Part shown: positions 49,805 through 57,980 of the stretch, piece after piece
Layout of the letters: each line of letters opens with the position of its first letter
How positions within the stretch are numbered: position 1 is the stretch's first letter
Assembly: GCF_003234365.2 (NCBI RefSeq)
Contig: NZ_CP126260.1
Location: 3,720,001 to 3,784,000 of the forward strand
Length of the DNA stretch: 64,000 nt
DNA from: Curtobacterium sp. MCJR17_020
Lineage (GTDB): Bacteria; Actinomycetota; Actinomycetes; Actinomycetales; Microbacteriaceae
Direction of reading: 5' to 3'
Notes under the pieces: generated by a model
Database searches by the model: none
What the model was told of the DNA's origin: nothing
What the model saw: the letters and a program-made list of their open reading frames with translations, nothing else
Made by a program: the position numbers and the translations under genes

Positions 49805-49842
49805 ACGGGAGGCACGGTGCCAGCTGGCACCGTGCCTCCCGT
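49805..49842. terminator. Perfect 38-base palindrome, bidirectional terminator
   Basis: ACGGGAGGCACGGTGCCAG (49805-49823) is followed at once by its exact reverse complement (49824-49842). It lies between the convergent shikimate-dehydrogenase-like and SRPBCC genes, followed by a GTTCGTCTCG stretch. Confidence 0.75.
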
Positions 49843-49859
49843 TCGTCTCGTGGAACGTC

Positions 49860-50303
49860 TCAGGCGTTCGCCGCGCGCCCGACGGCCACCCACCCGAGTC
49901 GGCGCAGCGTCTCGTGGTTGCGGACCCAGATGAGCGGCTGCATGAGGAAGTCGGGGACCCAGGCGCCCGGACCGGCGACCGCGTTCTCGACGATCGTCAC
50001 CTTGCAGCCCTTGCGGTGCGGCTCCACGGTCAGCTCCACGCGGGCCTCACCGATCGGCCACCCCTTCGGCTGGATCACCATGCGGTGCGGCGGGTCCCAC
50101 ACCAACGAGGTCGTGACGTCGTCGATGACGAGCGGCCAGGCACCGAACGAGTGGTGCAGGTGCGTGCCGACCTGCGGCCAACCGGGCTCCTGCGCGCGCA
50201 TCCGTGAGGCGCCGACCACCCAGGTCGTGTAGAGCCAGCCGTCGCCGAGCACGTCGAAGACGTCCTCGGGAGCACAGTGCAGGATGCGGACGTTCTTCGC
50301 CAT
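49860..50303 (-). CDS. SRPBCC-family (START-like) protein
   Basis: The 147-residue protein has the polyketide-cyclase/START-like pattern: VRILHCAPEDVFDVLGDGWLYTTWVVGASRM, a central beta-sheet (PHRMVIQPKGWPIGEARVELTVEPH) and the long C-terminal helix region PLIWVRNHETLRRLGWVA. Such folds bind hydrophobic ligands. It starts 6 bases after the FAD oxidoreductase stop on the same strand, so the two are an operon, perhaps acting on the same isoprenoid- or lipid-like compound. Confidence 0.83.
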   Translation of the reverse strand: MAKNVRILHCAPEDVFDVLGDGWLYTTWVVGASRMRAQEPGWPQVGTHLHHSFGAWPLVIDDVTTSLVWDPPHRMVIQPKGWPIGEARVELTVEPHRKGCKVTIVENAVAGPGAWVPDFLMQPLIWVRNHETLRRLGWVAVGRAANA

Positions 50304-50308
50304 GGTGA

Positions 50309-51754
50309 TCAGCCTTCCGGGGTGAGGTCGACGTCGTCGGGCAGCCCGAAGGTGTGCCGGAGTGCGCTCTTCGCGGCACGCCAACCAGCCATGCCGTGCA
50401 CGCCGGGGCCGGGCGCGGACGACTCGGAGCACAGGTACATGCCGCCGCCCATCCGCCACGGGTCGCTGGACAGCACCGGGCGCTTCACGAGCTGCCAGAA
50501 GCTCGCGGCACCGGCGGCGATGTCGCCGCCGACGTAGTTCGGGTTGTGGTCCGACATGTGTGCGGCCGTCCGACTCGACGTGTGCAGGATCGTGTCACGG
50601 AACCCCGGCGCGAACCGTTCGACCTGGCGCGTGATCGCCTCGGTCTGGTCGACGTCGGACCCCGCCGGTACGTGCGCGTAGGCCCAGAAGACGTGCTTGC
50701 CCCGCGGCGCACGGGTCGGGTCGACGACGGTCGGCTCGGAGCCGAGCACGTACGGCTGTTCGGCGTGCTGGCCGCGCGCGACCGAGCCCTCCGCCGCCGC
50801 GATCTCGGCTCGTGTCCCGCCGATGTGCACCGTGCCGGACCGGCGCAGCGCCTCGTTCGTCCACGGCACCGGGTCGGACAGCGCGAAGTCGACCTTCGCG
50901 GCCGCGTTGCCGAACCGGAACCGGCGGAGCGCACCGCGCTTCGGCGTGGGGATCTGCGAGCCGGCGATCCGCAGCATGCCGGGGACACTCGTGTCGAAGA
51001 GCACCGCCTTCGCCGGGGTGAGGTCGCCGAGCGACCGGACCTCGTGCCCGGTGACGATCCGTCCGCCGTGCGCGACGAGGTCGTCGGCGAGCGCGTCCAC
51101 GATCGCCTGGCTGCCGCCGATCGGCACGGGCCAGCCGCGGGCGTGCGCGTAGGCGCCGAGCGACAGCGCCGCGGCGGCCGTCGACAGCGAGGGCATGTGC
51201 TGGATGGAGTGCGCGGCGACGCCGGACACCATCGCCGGGGCGGCGTCCTGGCGGAAGCGGGCGTTCCAGGCGCTGCTGCCCTGCTCGAGTGCGCGCAGGC
51301 CGAACCGCAGCACCGTGAGCGGGTGGCGCGGCACGTGCAGGAGGGCGTCGGTGGCGAAGTCAGCGACCTGGTCGGCCGCGCGGGCGAGCGGGCCCATCAG
51401 GTTCCGGAAGGCCGGGCCGTCCACGCCCAGCTCGGCGGCTGTCCGCTCGAGGTCCTGGTACGCGATGCCCGCGCGACCCCCGTCGAGCGGGTGCCCGTAC
51501 TGCACCTCGGGCAGACGGAGCTCGATGCGCTCCTCCATCCGGAACAGCCGGAAGAACTCGGACTGCAGGGCCATCGGGTGCACGGCCGAGCAGACGTCGT
51601 GCAGGAACCCCGGCAGGGTGAGCTCGGCTGTGCGGGCACCACCGCCGATCGTGTCGTTCCGTTCGACCACCTCGACGGACAGGCCCGCACGGGCGAGCGT
51701 CACCGCCGCCGCGAGTCCGTTCGGACCGGCACCGACGACCACCGCATCAACCAT
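50309..51754 (-). CDS. FAD-dependent oxidoreductase, phytoene-dehydrogenase-like
   Basis: The 481-residue flavoprotein opens with the dinucleotide motif VVVGAGPNGLAAAVTLARAG and VVERNDTIGGGARTAEL, contains VPIGGSQAIVDALADDL and ends with GMYLCSESSAPGPGVHGMAGWRAAKSAL, the CrtI/NAD(P)/FAD-oxidoreductase pattern. Classical carotenoid partners are absent from this window, so it is not necessarily a carotenoid enzyme. ATG 51754 has TAGGCT 6 nt upstream, so the mRNA is leaderless. A SRPBCC gene follows in the same transcript. Confidence 0.87.
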   Translation of the reverse strand: MVDAVVVGAGPNGLAAAVTLARAGLSVEVVERNDTIGGGARTAELTLPGFLHDVCSAVHPMALQSEFFRLFRMEERIELRLPEVQYGHPLDGGRAGIAYQDLERTAAELGVDGPAFRNLMGPLARAADQVADFATDALLHVPRHPLTVLRFGLRALEQGSSAWNARFRQDAAPAMVSGVAAHSIQHMPSLSTAAAALSLGAYAHARGWPVPIGGSQAIVDALADDLVAHGGRIVTGHEVRSLGDLTPAKAVLFDTSVPGMLRIAGSQIPTPKRGALRRFRFGNAAAKVDFALSDPVPWTNEALRRSGTVHIGGTRAEIAAAEGSVARGQHAEQPYVLGSEPTVVDPTRAPRGKHVFWAYAHVPAGSDVDQTEAITRQVERFAPGFRDTILHTSSRTAAHMSDHNPNYVGGDIAAGAASFWQLVKRPVLSSDPWRMGGGMYLCSESSAPGPGVHGMAGWRAAKSALRHTFGLPDDVDLTPEG

Positions 51755-51793
51755 GGTCCGAGCCTAGGGACTCGTGTCTGCGCGTGGTCCCGG

Positions 51794-52486
51794 TCAGATG
51801 ACCGAGGCTCCGGAGGAGACAGCGATCTGCTTCCGGGCAACGACGGTGTCGATCCGTTGTGCTCCGGCGATGAAGGCCGCAGCATCGTGGTCGACGTACC
51901 CCGCGATCGCGACGATGTCATCGCGGATCCGTTCGAGTGGAGCCGCGTGGACGGGCTCGTGGTGCGCGAGACGGTTGCGGAACCGGCGGACGTCATCGAG
52001 GCGACGATGCAGTTGCTTTCGGCGCACCTGCCCCAGCCGGGGGAAGGCGTGCACGAGCCGGGGTTGCCACAGCGTCGTCTCGTAGCTCCACAACGGATCT
52101 CGCGGGACCCCAGCGTCCGTGAGCCCCACCCAGAACCCGAAGCTCGTGGCCGCGACGATCTGATCCGGCTCGGGGTCGCTCACGCCGCGGCGGACGAGTG
52201 TCCGGGTGGCATCGGTCACCGCCCGACGCTCTCGATCCAGGAGCCGCACCGTTGGGTCGTTCCACCAGTCGTCCCGGCGGGATCGTCGGAGTTGGTCGTG
52301 GATCGCGTTCCGGACGAACACTTCGAGGCACCCGACCGGCCCCCAGAACGCAGCCGCGATCTCGCAGTTCCAGGCGTACAGCCGAGATCCGAGGTCAGCG
52401 CGGCCGCCGTACCGAGCCGCGTACCGGTCGAACCGCGGCGCGCTGAGCAGACGCGGCAACTCCGGCAACGTCGCTGGATCGATCAT
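51794..52486 (-). CDS. Abi-like HEPN protein (AbiD/AbiF/Abi_2 type)
   Basis: The 230-residue protein resembles abortive-infection proteins: an N-terminal LPELPRLLSAPRFDRYAARY, a middle SFGFWVGLTD, and near the C-terminus VRRFRNRLAHHEPV, where Arg170 and His175 form the HEPN RNase motif RxxxxH (with Asn171). HEPN toxins of this kind cut RNA and are held back by an antitoxin until phage attack. There is no adjacent protein antitoxin gene. Instead the gene has its own promoter (52571-52599) and a leader of about 78 bases with a strong hairpin, in a genome where most single genes are leaderless. The hairpin RNA is therefore a candidate antitoxin or regulator. Confidence 0.75.
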   Translation of the reverse strand: MIDPATLPELPRLLSAPRFDRYAARYGGRADLGSRLYAWNCEIAAAFWGPVGCLEVFVRNAIHDQLRRSRRDDWWNDPTVRLLDRERRAVTDATRTLVRRGVSDPEPDQIVAATSFGFWVGLTDAGVPRDPLWSYETTLWQPRLVHAFPRLGQVRRKQLHRRLDDVRRFRNRLAHHEPVHAAPLERIRDDIVAIAGYVDHDAAAFIAGAQRIDTVVARKQIAVSSGASVI

Positions 52487-52565
52487 CGCGCTCCCCCCGA
52501 ACTGCCCTCTGGAACAGCAATCGCCCCAGGAGTCCGGCGGTGCCGAATGGTCCTGGGGCGTTACC
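52487..52565 (-). ncRNA. Structured leader RNA of the Abi-like gene (candidate RNA antitoxin)
   Basis: Transcription from the promoter at 52571-52599 should begin near 52564. The RNA first forms a perfect 10-base stem, CGCCCCAGGA (52560-52551) with TCCTGGGGCG (52531-52522), capped by an inner CGGC-ACC-GCCG hairpin. A GTTCC...GGGCAG stretch and a GGGGGGAG ribosome site lead to the ATG at 52486. A conserved RNA upstream of AbiF-type genes has been described; whether this one belongs to it needs a covariance search. Confidence 0.5.
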
Positions 52566-52570
52566 CGATC

Positions 52571-52599
52571 AGCCTAGCGACGCTCGGGTGATATCTCAA
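52571..52599 (-). promoter_or_regulatory. Promoter of the Abi-like gene and its leader RNA
   Basis: On the minus strand TTGAGA (52599-52594) and TAGGCT (52576-52571) are separated by exactly 17 bases, close to the sigma-70 consensus and the best promoter I see in the window. Expected start is about 6 nt downstream of the -10 box. Confidence 0.65.
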
Positions 52600-52607
52600 G
52601 TACCGGC

Positions 52608-53276
52608 TCAGGGGCGGGCGACGTCGGGGTCTGCCGGGTCGGAGCCGTCCTCGTCGCCGTCGGCGTCGTCCGGCTCGTCGGCGTCGACCGGGGTCGAGCC
52701 CACGGGGTGCTCGGCCAGCAACGTCGCGAAGTCCTCGTCGAGCATCTGCTGCAGGCGGTCGTCGCGGCCGATCTCGTAGTCGTCGGCTGGACGCTGCGCC
52801 CAGCCGAGGCGCCCGACCACCGTGGTGCCGATGTCGTCCCAGGCCCGGGCACGGGCGGCGAGCACGATGCCGTCGACGAAGTGCTGGTCGTCACGGCGCT
52901 TGTCGAGCATCGTCGCGAGTTGCTCGTACGTCGCCTCACGCGTGCGCAGCTTGAGGTCGTCACCCCGGCGGTAGTCGTGCTGGTGCCGTGAGCGGCCCTT
53001 CGACTTGCTCGACGTCGACCGGATCTCCCGCATGCGCGCGGCGTCGCCCCGCTGCTCCTCGGCCATGCGGTGGAGCTCCTCGCGCGCGGCCTCGGCGATC
53101 AGCGCGTGGTCGAAGTACCCCTGGTCGCGCAGCGCATTGGTGATGATCCGGTTGCCGACCGCGATCGTGACCGCGGCCTTCGCGATGAGGAACCCCTCGT
53201 CGACGGCCCGCTTCAGTTCGACCTGGCTGATGGGTCGATCGCGCACGTCGTGGTTGCGTCGTCCGAACAGGGCCAT
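52608..53276 (-). CDS. Conserved-looking hypothetical protein
   Basis: I do not recognise this 222-residue protein. It starts MALFGRRNHDVRDRPISQVE, is largely helical and charged in the middle (ALIAEAAREELHRMAEEQRGDAARMREI), has a basic region with SKSKGRSRHQHDYRRGDD and a strongly acidic tail (DADEPDDADGDEDGSDP). No signal peptide or membrane segment. ATG 53276 has TATCGT 6 nt upstream, so it is a leaderless gene. It lies directly upstream of the Abi promoter. Confidence 0.7.
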   Translation of the reverse strand: MALFGRRNHDVRDRPISQVELKRAVDEGFLIAKAAVTIAVGNRIITNALRDQGYFDHALIAEAAREELHRMAEEQRGDAARMREIRSTSSKSKGRSRHQHDYRRGDDLKLRTREATYEQLATMLDKRRDDQHFVDGIVLAARARAWDDIGTTVVGRLGWAQRPADDYEIGRDDRLQQMLDEDFATLLAEHPVGSTPVDADEPDDADGDEDGSDPADPDVARP

Positions 53277-53378
53277 GCTCCGACGATACCGGCGTCCGGT
53301 GACCATCCGTCGGCAGGTGGACCCGGATCACGCCCTGGAGGGACGACACGCCCCGAGCGGTTCCGTAGCGTCGGGTGC

Positions 53379-53654
53379 ATGGTCACGTACACGGAGTCCC
53401 CCCGCACCGGTCTCGGCACCGCGAGTCTCGTCCTCGGGATCTGCTCGCTGCTCGCCGGTTGGACGTTCGTCGCGCCGATCGTCGGGCTGTGCCTGGGCGT
53501 CGCGTCGCGCAGCCGCGAACCGCTCGCCCGTGGTCGCGCGGGCTGGGGAGTCTTCCTGAACCTCATCGCGCTCGCCGTCTGGATCCTGCTGCTCGTGCTG
53601 GCGGTCGTCGGCGGTGTGTTCGCGGTCTGGCAGGGCGCGACGCACAGCTCCTGA
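53379..53654 (+). CDS. DUF4190-like small membrane protein
   Basis: The 91-residue protein has two hydrophobic helices (about residues 16-42, SLVLGICSLLAGWTFVAPIV; and 58-85, WGVFLNLIALAVWILLLVLA) and the GLGTASLVLGICSLL start typical of DUF4190 proteins, which have no known function. ATG 53379 is preceded by TAGCGT with a 7-nt gap. The stop codon lies in one copy of a 12-base direct repeat (53646-53657 and 53660-53671). Confidence 0.75.
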   Translation: MVTYTESPRTGLGTASLVLGICSLLAGWTFVAPIVGLCLGVASRSREPLARGRAGWGVFLNLIALAVWILLLVLAVVGGVFAVWQGATHSS

Positions 53655-53671
53655 CGCAAAGCTCCTGACGC
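53646..53671. repeat. 12-base direct repeat over the DUF4190 stop codon
   Basis: AGCTCCTGACGC occurs at 53646-53657 and 53660-53671, separated by AA. The first copy holds the TGA stop of the DUF4190-like gene, so the second is a recent tandem duplication downstream of it. Confidence 0.65.
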
Positions 53672-53698
53672 GCGCAGACGTCGGCGGGGGAGACGCGC

Positions 53699-54226
53699 CT
53701 AGAGCAGCAGGCCGTAGACGGCGACGTCGGCGCGGACGGGCCCGAGCGGCAGCGCGCCCCGCAGGGTCCCCTCATGGGCGAACCCGAGCCGTTCGGCCAG
53801 CGCGCGGCTGCGGACGTTGTCGACGCCGGTCCGGATCTCGAGCCGTGCGGTGCCGCGTGCCCGCGCGACCTCGACCAGGACCCCGGCGGCCCGCCCCGCG
53901 ACACCGCGGCCCTCGTGTCCGGCGTCCACCCAGTAGCCGAGTGACGCCTGGCCCAGGTACGGGTCGAAGGTCAGCGACGCCACCCCGACGATGCGGTCGT
54001 CGGAACGGATGACGCAGGGGAGCGCGCGGTCCATCGCGAACTGGCCGAGCAGCCGTTCGGTGTGCAGTCCGATGGTCTCGCGGTCCTGCGGATCCCACGC
54101 CCACGGTTCGGCCGCACGCAGCCGGTCCAGGTTCGCGCGCACGAGTTCCAGGACCGGGTCGACCGTCGTCAGGTCGCGCAGCGTCAGCGTGTACCCGTCG
54201 CCGAGGTCCCGCCCGAATGCCGCCAC
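53699..54226 (-). CDS. RimJ/RimL-type N-acetyltransferase
   Basis: The 175-residue GNAT protein has YTLTLRDLTTVDPVLELVRANLDRLRAAEPWAW, SLGYWVDAGHEGRGVAGRAAGVLVEVA with the acetyl-CoA loop, and GTARLEIRTGVDNVRSRALAERLGFAHEGTLRGAL, all standard for the RimJ/RimL group that acetylates ribosomal proteins or other alpha-amines. The GTG start has TAGTCT 7 nt upstream. Confidence 0.85.
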   Translation of the reverse strand: MAAFGRDLGDGYTLTLRDLTTVDPVLELVRANLDRLRAAEPWAWDPQDRETIGLHTERLLGQFAMDRALPCVIRSDDRIVGVASLTFDPYLGQASLGYWVDAGHEGRGVAGRAAGVLVEVARARGTARLEIRTGVDNVRSRALAERLGFAHEGTLRGALPLGPVRADVAVYGLLL

Positions 54227-54252
54227 CCGTCAGAGACTATGCACGCCGGGCG

Positions 54253-55530
54253 CTACTCGTACCGGAGCGCCTCGATCGGGTTCTGCCGCGCGGCGCGGCG
54301 TGCGGGGAGGGTGCCGGCGAGGAACGCGATGAACATCACGACGAGGATGATCGTCGCCACCGAACTCGGTGCGAACTGCATGATCTGCAGGCCCGGCAGG
54401 TCCTTGAGCACCGTGCCGGCGAGCACGTTCGAGATGCCGGTGCCGAGCAGGATCGCGACACCGGCTCCGATGGCGCTGCCGAGGAACCCGATGAAGACCG
54501 CCTCGAGCGAGAACAGCGTGTAGACCTTTCCGCCGCCCATGCCCATCGCCTTCATCAGGCCGATCTCGCGGGTGCGCTCCTGCACGCTCATCAGGAGCGT
54601 GTTGATGATGCCGAAGCCCGCTGCCACCAGGGCGATGACGGCGAAGGCGTTCAGGACCCCGACGATGCCGCTGATGACGGTCTGGAACTGTCCGAGCTGG
54701 TCCTGGATGGTCTGCCCGAGGAACCCGTCGTCCGACAGCGCCTTCTTGACCGTGGTCGCGGAGGCCCCGGAGTCGAGCGTCGCGGTGGCGCTGGCGTACG
54801 AGGTCGCGATCGAGTCCGGCTTGCCGATCTCCTGCGCGGCCTGCATCGCGTCGGTGAGCGCGGCGTTCGCCCCGGCACCGCCGCCGAACAGCGACTCGTT
54901 CTGCACACCGACCACCGTCGCGGTGAGGGTGTGCTCCTTGCCCTGGTAGTCGTCCACCGCGAAGGTGAGTTCCTTGCCGACGGCGGCCTTCGCGCTGCCG
55001 AGTCCGAGGTTCTCCAGGTAGTTCGTCGGCAGGATCACCTGGTTCGCATCGGTGTCGTCGTCGAGCTGCTTCCCGCTCGCCAGGTCGGCGTCGAGTTCGC
55101 CGGCGTTGGCGGTCAGCGAGACGACGTACTTGCCGTCGTCATCGTGCTCGGCGTACTTCGGAGCGAGCGCGACCGCGGGACGGATGCTCTTGATGCCGTC
55201 GATCGCGCGGATGTCGTCGACGTCGGACTGCGACAGGTACGAGAACGACGCGGGGCCGCGGTCCACGCTCTGGCCGGACTCGTCGGGGTCGTACTCCGCC
55301 GGCCCGCTGTCGGTCGACGCGGTGTCGACGGCCTTCGTGATGGTCAGGGAACCGGTGTCGCCGATCGACGAGACCTGGGTGTCGATGTAGTTGCTGACTC
55401 CCGTGCCGATCGCCGAGGTCAGCGTGATCGTGAAGGCGCCGATGAAGATCGCGATGACGGTCAGGGTCGTGCGCAGCTTCGACCGGAAGGTGTTCGAGAC
55501 CGCGGTGCGGAGCAGGTCGAGGAAGTTCAT
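54253..55530 (-). CDS. ABC transporter permease, MacB/FtsX type
   Basis: The 425-residue protein has an N-terminal helix (LRTTLTVIAIFIGAFTITLTSAIGTGV), a large outer domain (about residues 45-290) and three C-terminal helices with the FtsX-type segment ERTREIGLMKAMGMGGGKVYTLFSLEAVFIGFLGSAIG and the end ARRAARQNPIEALRYE. Such permeases work with a LolD/MacB-type ATPase in export or envelope remodelling rather than import. The ATG overlaps the ATPase stop (ATGA). A TetR regulator is divergent. Confidence 0.92.
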   Translation of the reverse strand: MNFLDLLRTAVSNTFRSKLRTTLTVIAIFIGAFTITLTSAIGTGVSNYIDTQVSSIGDTGSLTITKAVDTASTDSGPAEYDPDESGQSVDRGPASFSYLSQSDVDDIRAIDGIKSIRPAVALAPKYAEHDDDGKYVVSLTANAGELDADLASGKQLDDDTDANQVILPTNYLENLGLGSAKAAVGKELTFAVDDYQGKEHTLTATVVGVQNESLFGGGAGANAALTDAMQAAQEIGKPDSIATSYASATATLDSGASATTVKKALSDDGFLGQTIQDQLGQFQTVISGIVGVLNAFAVIALVAAGFGIINTLLMSVQERTREIGLMKAMGMGGGKVYTLFSLEAVFIGFLGSAIGAGVAILLGTGISNVLAGTVLKDLPGLQIMQFAPSSVATIILVVMFIAFLAGTLPARRAARQNPIEALRYE

Positions 55531-56273
55531 GCGGAGTGCCTTCCGTGCGTGGCCTGCTGGTCGACGGCGGCACCGGCGGTGGGCGTGCCGTCCGATCCAC
55601 CGACGATGAGTCCGTCGCGGACGTTGACGCTGCGGTCGCAGCGGGCGGCGAGTTCTTCGTCGTGCGTGACCACGACGAGCGTGATCCCGCGTTCGCGCTG
55701 CAGGCCGAAGAGCATGTCCTCGACCACCTGCCCGGTGTTCGTGTCGAGGTTGCCGGTCGGCTCGTCGGCGAAGATGACGCTCGGCTCGCCGACCAGCGCG
55801 CGTGCGATGACCACGCGCTGCTTCTGCCCGCCGGACAGGTCGTTGGCGTCGTTCTTCGCCTTGTCGGCCAGACCGAGGGAGTCGAGCGCCGCCATGCCGC
55901 GGCGCTTCCGTTCGGCTCCGGAGACGCCCGCGATCTTGAGCGGCAGCACGACGTTGTCGAGGACCGAGGTCTTGGGGGTCAGGAAGAACTGCTGGAACAC
56001 GAACCCGAAGGTGCTGTTGCGCGTGCGGTTCACCTGTCGCGCGCCGAGGGTCGCCGCATCGGTGCCGTCGAGCAGGACCTGCCCGGTCGACGGCTTGTCG
56101 AGCAGTGCGAGCAGGTGCATGAGCGTCGACTTGCCCGAACCGGACTTGCCGACGATCGCCAGGCTCTCGCCCTGGTGCACCTGGAGTGACACCCCCTTGA
56201 GCGCGTCGAACCGCGTCGGGCCTCGGCCGTAGGTCCTGGCGAGGTCACGGGCCTCGAGCACGGGAGTGGTCAT
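55527..56273 (-). CDS. ABC transporter ATP-binding protein, MacB/LolD type
   Basis: The 248-residue ATPase has Walker A IVGKSGSGKSTLMHLLALLDKP, Q-loop FQQFFLTPKTS, signature LSGGQKQRVVIARAL, Walker B VIFADEPTGNLDTNTG and the His switch VVTHDEE. It powers the MacB/FtsX-type permease downstream. ATG 56273 has TACGGT 6 nt upstream, so the transcript is leaderless. The divergent TetR gene 80 bases away, with GTTTGC repeats between, probably represses the pair, suggesting a drug or antimicrobial-peptide exporter. Confidence 0.93.
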   Translation of the reverse strand: MTTPVLEARDLARTYGRGPTRFDALKGVSLQVHQGESLAIVGKSGSGKSTLMHLLALLDKPSTGQVLLDGTDAATLGARQVNRTRNSTFGFVFQQFFLTPKTSVLDNVVLPLKIAGVSGAERKRRGMAALDSLGLADKAKNDANDLSGGQKQRVVIARALVGEPSVIFADEPTGNLDTNTGQVVEDMLFGLQRERGITLVVVTHDEELAARCDRSVNVRDGLIVGGSDGTPTAGAAVDQQATHGRHSA

Positions 56274-56353
56274 GGCCCCACCGTAGTGTCCGCTGCACGA
56301 CTGCAAGTTTGCGTTTGCTGTAGATCATGTGACGTTCCGGTTACAGTCGGGCC

Positions 56354-56983
56354 ATGCCCGACACCGCGCCCGCCACCGAGATGGGTCTGCGCGACCGCAA
56401 GCGCCTCGAGACACGCCACCGCATCGCGGAGGCGGCTCGGTCCCTCGCGCTCGAGCAGGACATCGACCACACCACGATCGAACAGATCGCCGCACGCGCC
56501 GAGGTGTCGCCCCGCACGTTCTTCAACTACTTCGAGAGCAAGGAGGACGCGGTCCTCGGGCACACCGAGCTCGACCTGGACGCCGAGACCCTGGCGGCGC
56601 ACCTCGAGACCGTCGCGGGGGAGCCGGCTGCGCAGGCCGTGGTCGACCTGGCGTTCCTGGTGTTCGGCTCGTCGTTCGGCGACGAGCACGAGCGGCTTGC
56701 CCGGAAGGAGGTCATCGTGCGCTTCCCGCAACTCATGCGCCGCCAGGTCAGCCGGATGACGACCGTGGCCGAGGCGATGACGGGTGCGGTGCGCACGATT
56801 CTCGAGCGCGACCCGGCCTGGGGGCCGGACGCCGCGACCCCGCAGGCGGCCGAGATGCTGCTCGGCATGTGCATGACCGGCCTGCGGAGTTCGGCGCGGC
56901 ACGAGGGTTCCGATCCGGAAGAGGTCCGCGCCCGCGTCGTCGCGTCGATCCGCGACACGGCTGCGCGGGTCACGGCTTCGTGA
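56354..56983 (+). CDS. TetR-family regulator
   Basis: The 209-residue regulator has a TetR helix-turn-helix (RKRLETRHRIAEAARSLALEQDIDHTTIEQIAARAEVSPRTFFNYFESKEDAVLGH) and a C-terminal ligand domain of about 140 residues with TAEAMTGAVRTILERD. The FFNYF end is typical of the AcrR/TetR group. TACAGT 6 nt before ATG 56354 shows a leaderless mRNA. It is divergent from the MacB-type ABC genes and probably represses them. Its 3' end overlaps the osmoprotectant binding-protein gene by 14 bases. Confidence 0.88.
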   Translation: MPDTAPATEMGLRDRKRLETRHRIAEAARSLALEQDIDHTTIEQIAARAEVSPRTFFNYFESKEDAVLGHTELDLDAETLAAHLETVAGEPAAQAVVDLAFLVFGSSFGDEHERLARKEVIVRFPQLMRRQVSRMTTVAEAMTGAVRTILERDPAWGPDAATPQAAEMLLGMCMTGLRSSARHEGSDPEEVRARVVASIRDTAARVTAS

Positions 56984-57980
56984 TGAAGCCCTCCTTCACC
57001 ATCCAGTCGAAGGCGACGTCGGCCGGCTCACGTCCCTCGACGTCGACCTGACGGTTCAGTTCCTGCAGTACCGCGTCGGTGAGCTTCGGCGAGATCTGGT
57101 CGTAGACGTCCGCCAGCTGCGGGTACTCCTTGAGCGTGGCCGAGTCGAGCACCGGCGCGACGTTGTACGCCGGGAAGAAGCCCTTGTCGTCCTCGAGCAC
57201 GGTCAGGCCGAGCGACTTGATGCGGCCGTCGGTGGTGAAGACCTCGCCGAAGTTGCACTTGCCCCGGTCGGTGGCCGTGTAGACCGTGCCGGTGTCGAGG
57301 ATGCTGACGTTGTCACTGGGGATCCCGTTCTCCCCCGAACCGCCGAGCTCCAACCCGTACTTCTCGAGCATCGGCTTGAACCCGTCGGCACGCGAGTTGA
57401 ACTCCGACTCCACGCAGAAGGTGCGCTCGTCGACGGGGAGCTTCGCGATGTCGGACAGGGTCTTGACGTCGTCGAGCTCCTTGACCGCCTCGTCCCGGAC
57501 CGCGAACGCGTAGGTGTTGTTCATCGGCGCCGGGTTCAGCCACGTGAGCCCGTTGCCGGCGTCCTCCTTCTTGACCGCTTCCCACTGCTCGGTCTTGTCC
57601 GGGATCCCCTCGGCGTGGCCCATGAAGGTCAGCCAGGCGGTGCCGGTGTACTCGTACGTGAAGTCGGCACCGTGCGAGGTCATCAACTCGCGGACGGCGA
57701 CGCTGCCCGGCACGTTGGTCTCGTCGGTGACGTCGAACCCGGCGGCCTTCGCGGCGAGCACGGCGATCTTGCCGAGCACGAGCTGCTCGGTGAAGTTCTT
57801 CGACGTCACGGTGATGTGGGCGCCGTCCGGCAGGTCGTCGATGCGCTCGATGGTGCCGGGACCGGCCTCGGGGACGAAGGACGTCGCGGGCTGCAGGCCG
57901 CAGCCGGCCAGGACGAGCGCGGTGGTGCCGGCGAGCGCGACGGCGGCCCCGCGGCGGAGGCGGCGGGTACGGCGGTTCAT
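56970..57980 (-). CDS. Osmoprotectant (glycine betaine/choline) ABC binding lipoprotein, OpuCC/ProX type
   Basis: The 336-residue lipoprotein has a signal peptide with lipobox LAGC (Cys27) and the QAT-type solute-binding fold: ITVTSKNFTEQLVLGKIAVLAAKAAGF, VREL MTSHGADFTYEYTGTAW region, NNTYAFAVRDEAVKE and VAPVLDSATLKEYPQLADVY. This group binds glycine betaine, choline, carnitine or proline betaine. It is the last of a four-gene operon with two permeases and an ATPase. The ATG overlaps the permease stop (ATGA). Confidence 0.92.
   Translation of the reverse strand: MNRRTRRLRRGAAVALAGTTALVLAGCGLQPATSFVPEAGPGTIERIDDLPDGAHITVTSKNFTEQLVLGKIAVLAAKAAGFDVTDETNVPGSVAVRELMTSHGADFTYEYTGTAWLTFMGHAEGIPDKTEQWEAVKKEDAGNGLTWLNPAPMNNTYAFAVRDEAVKELDDVKTLSDIAKLPVDERTFCVESEFNSRADGFKPMLEKYGLELGGSGENGIPSDNVSILDTGTVYTATDRGKCNFGEVFTTDGRIKSLGLTVLEDDKGFFPAYNVAPVLDSATLKEYPQLADVYDQISPKLTDAVLQELNRQVDVEGREPADVAFDWMVKEGFITKP

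Noticed and set aside
50309..51754. Carotenoid biosynthesis gene (crtI)
   Set aside because: Fold fits, but crtB/crtE partners are missing and an SRPBCC gene follows; general FAD oxidoreductase is the safer call.
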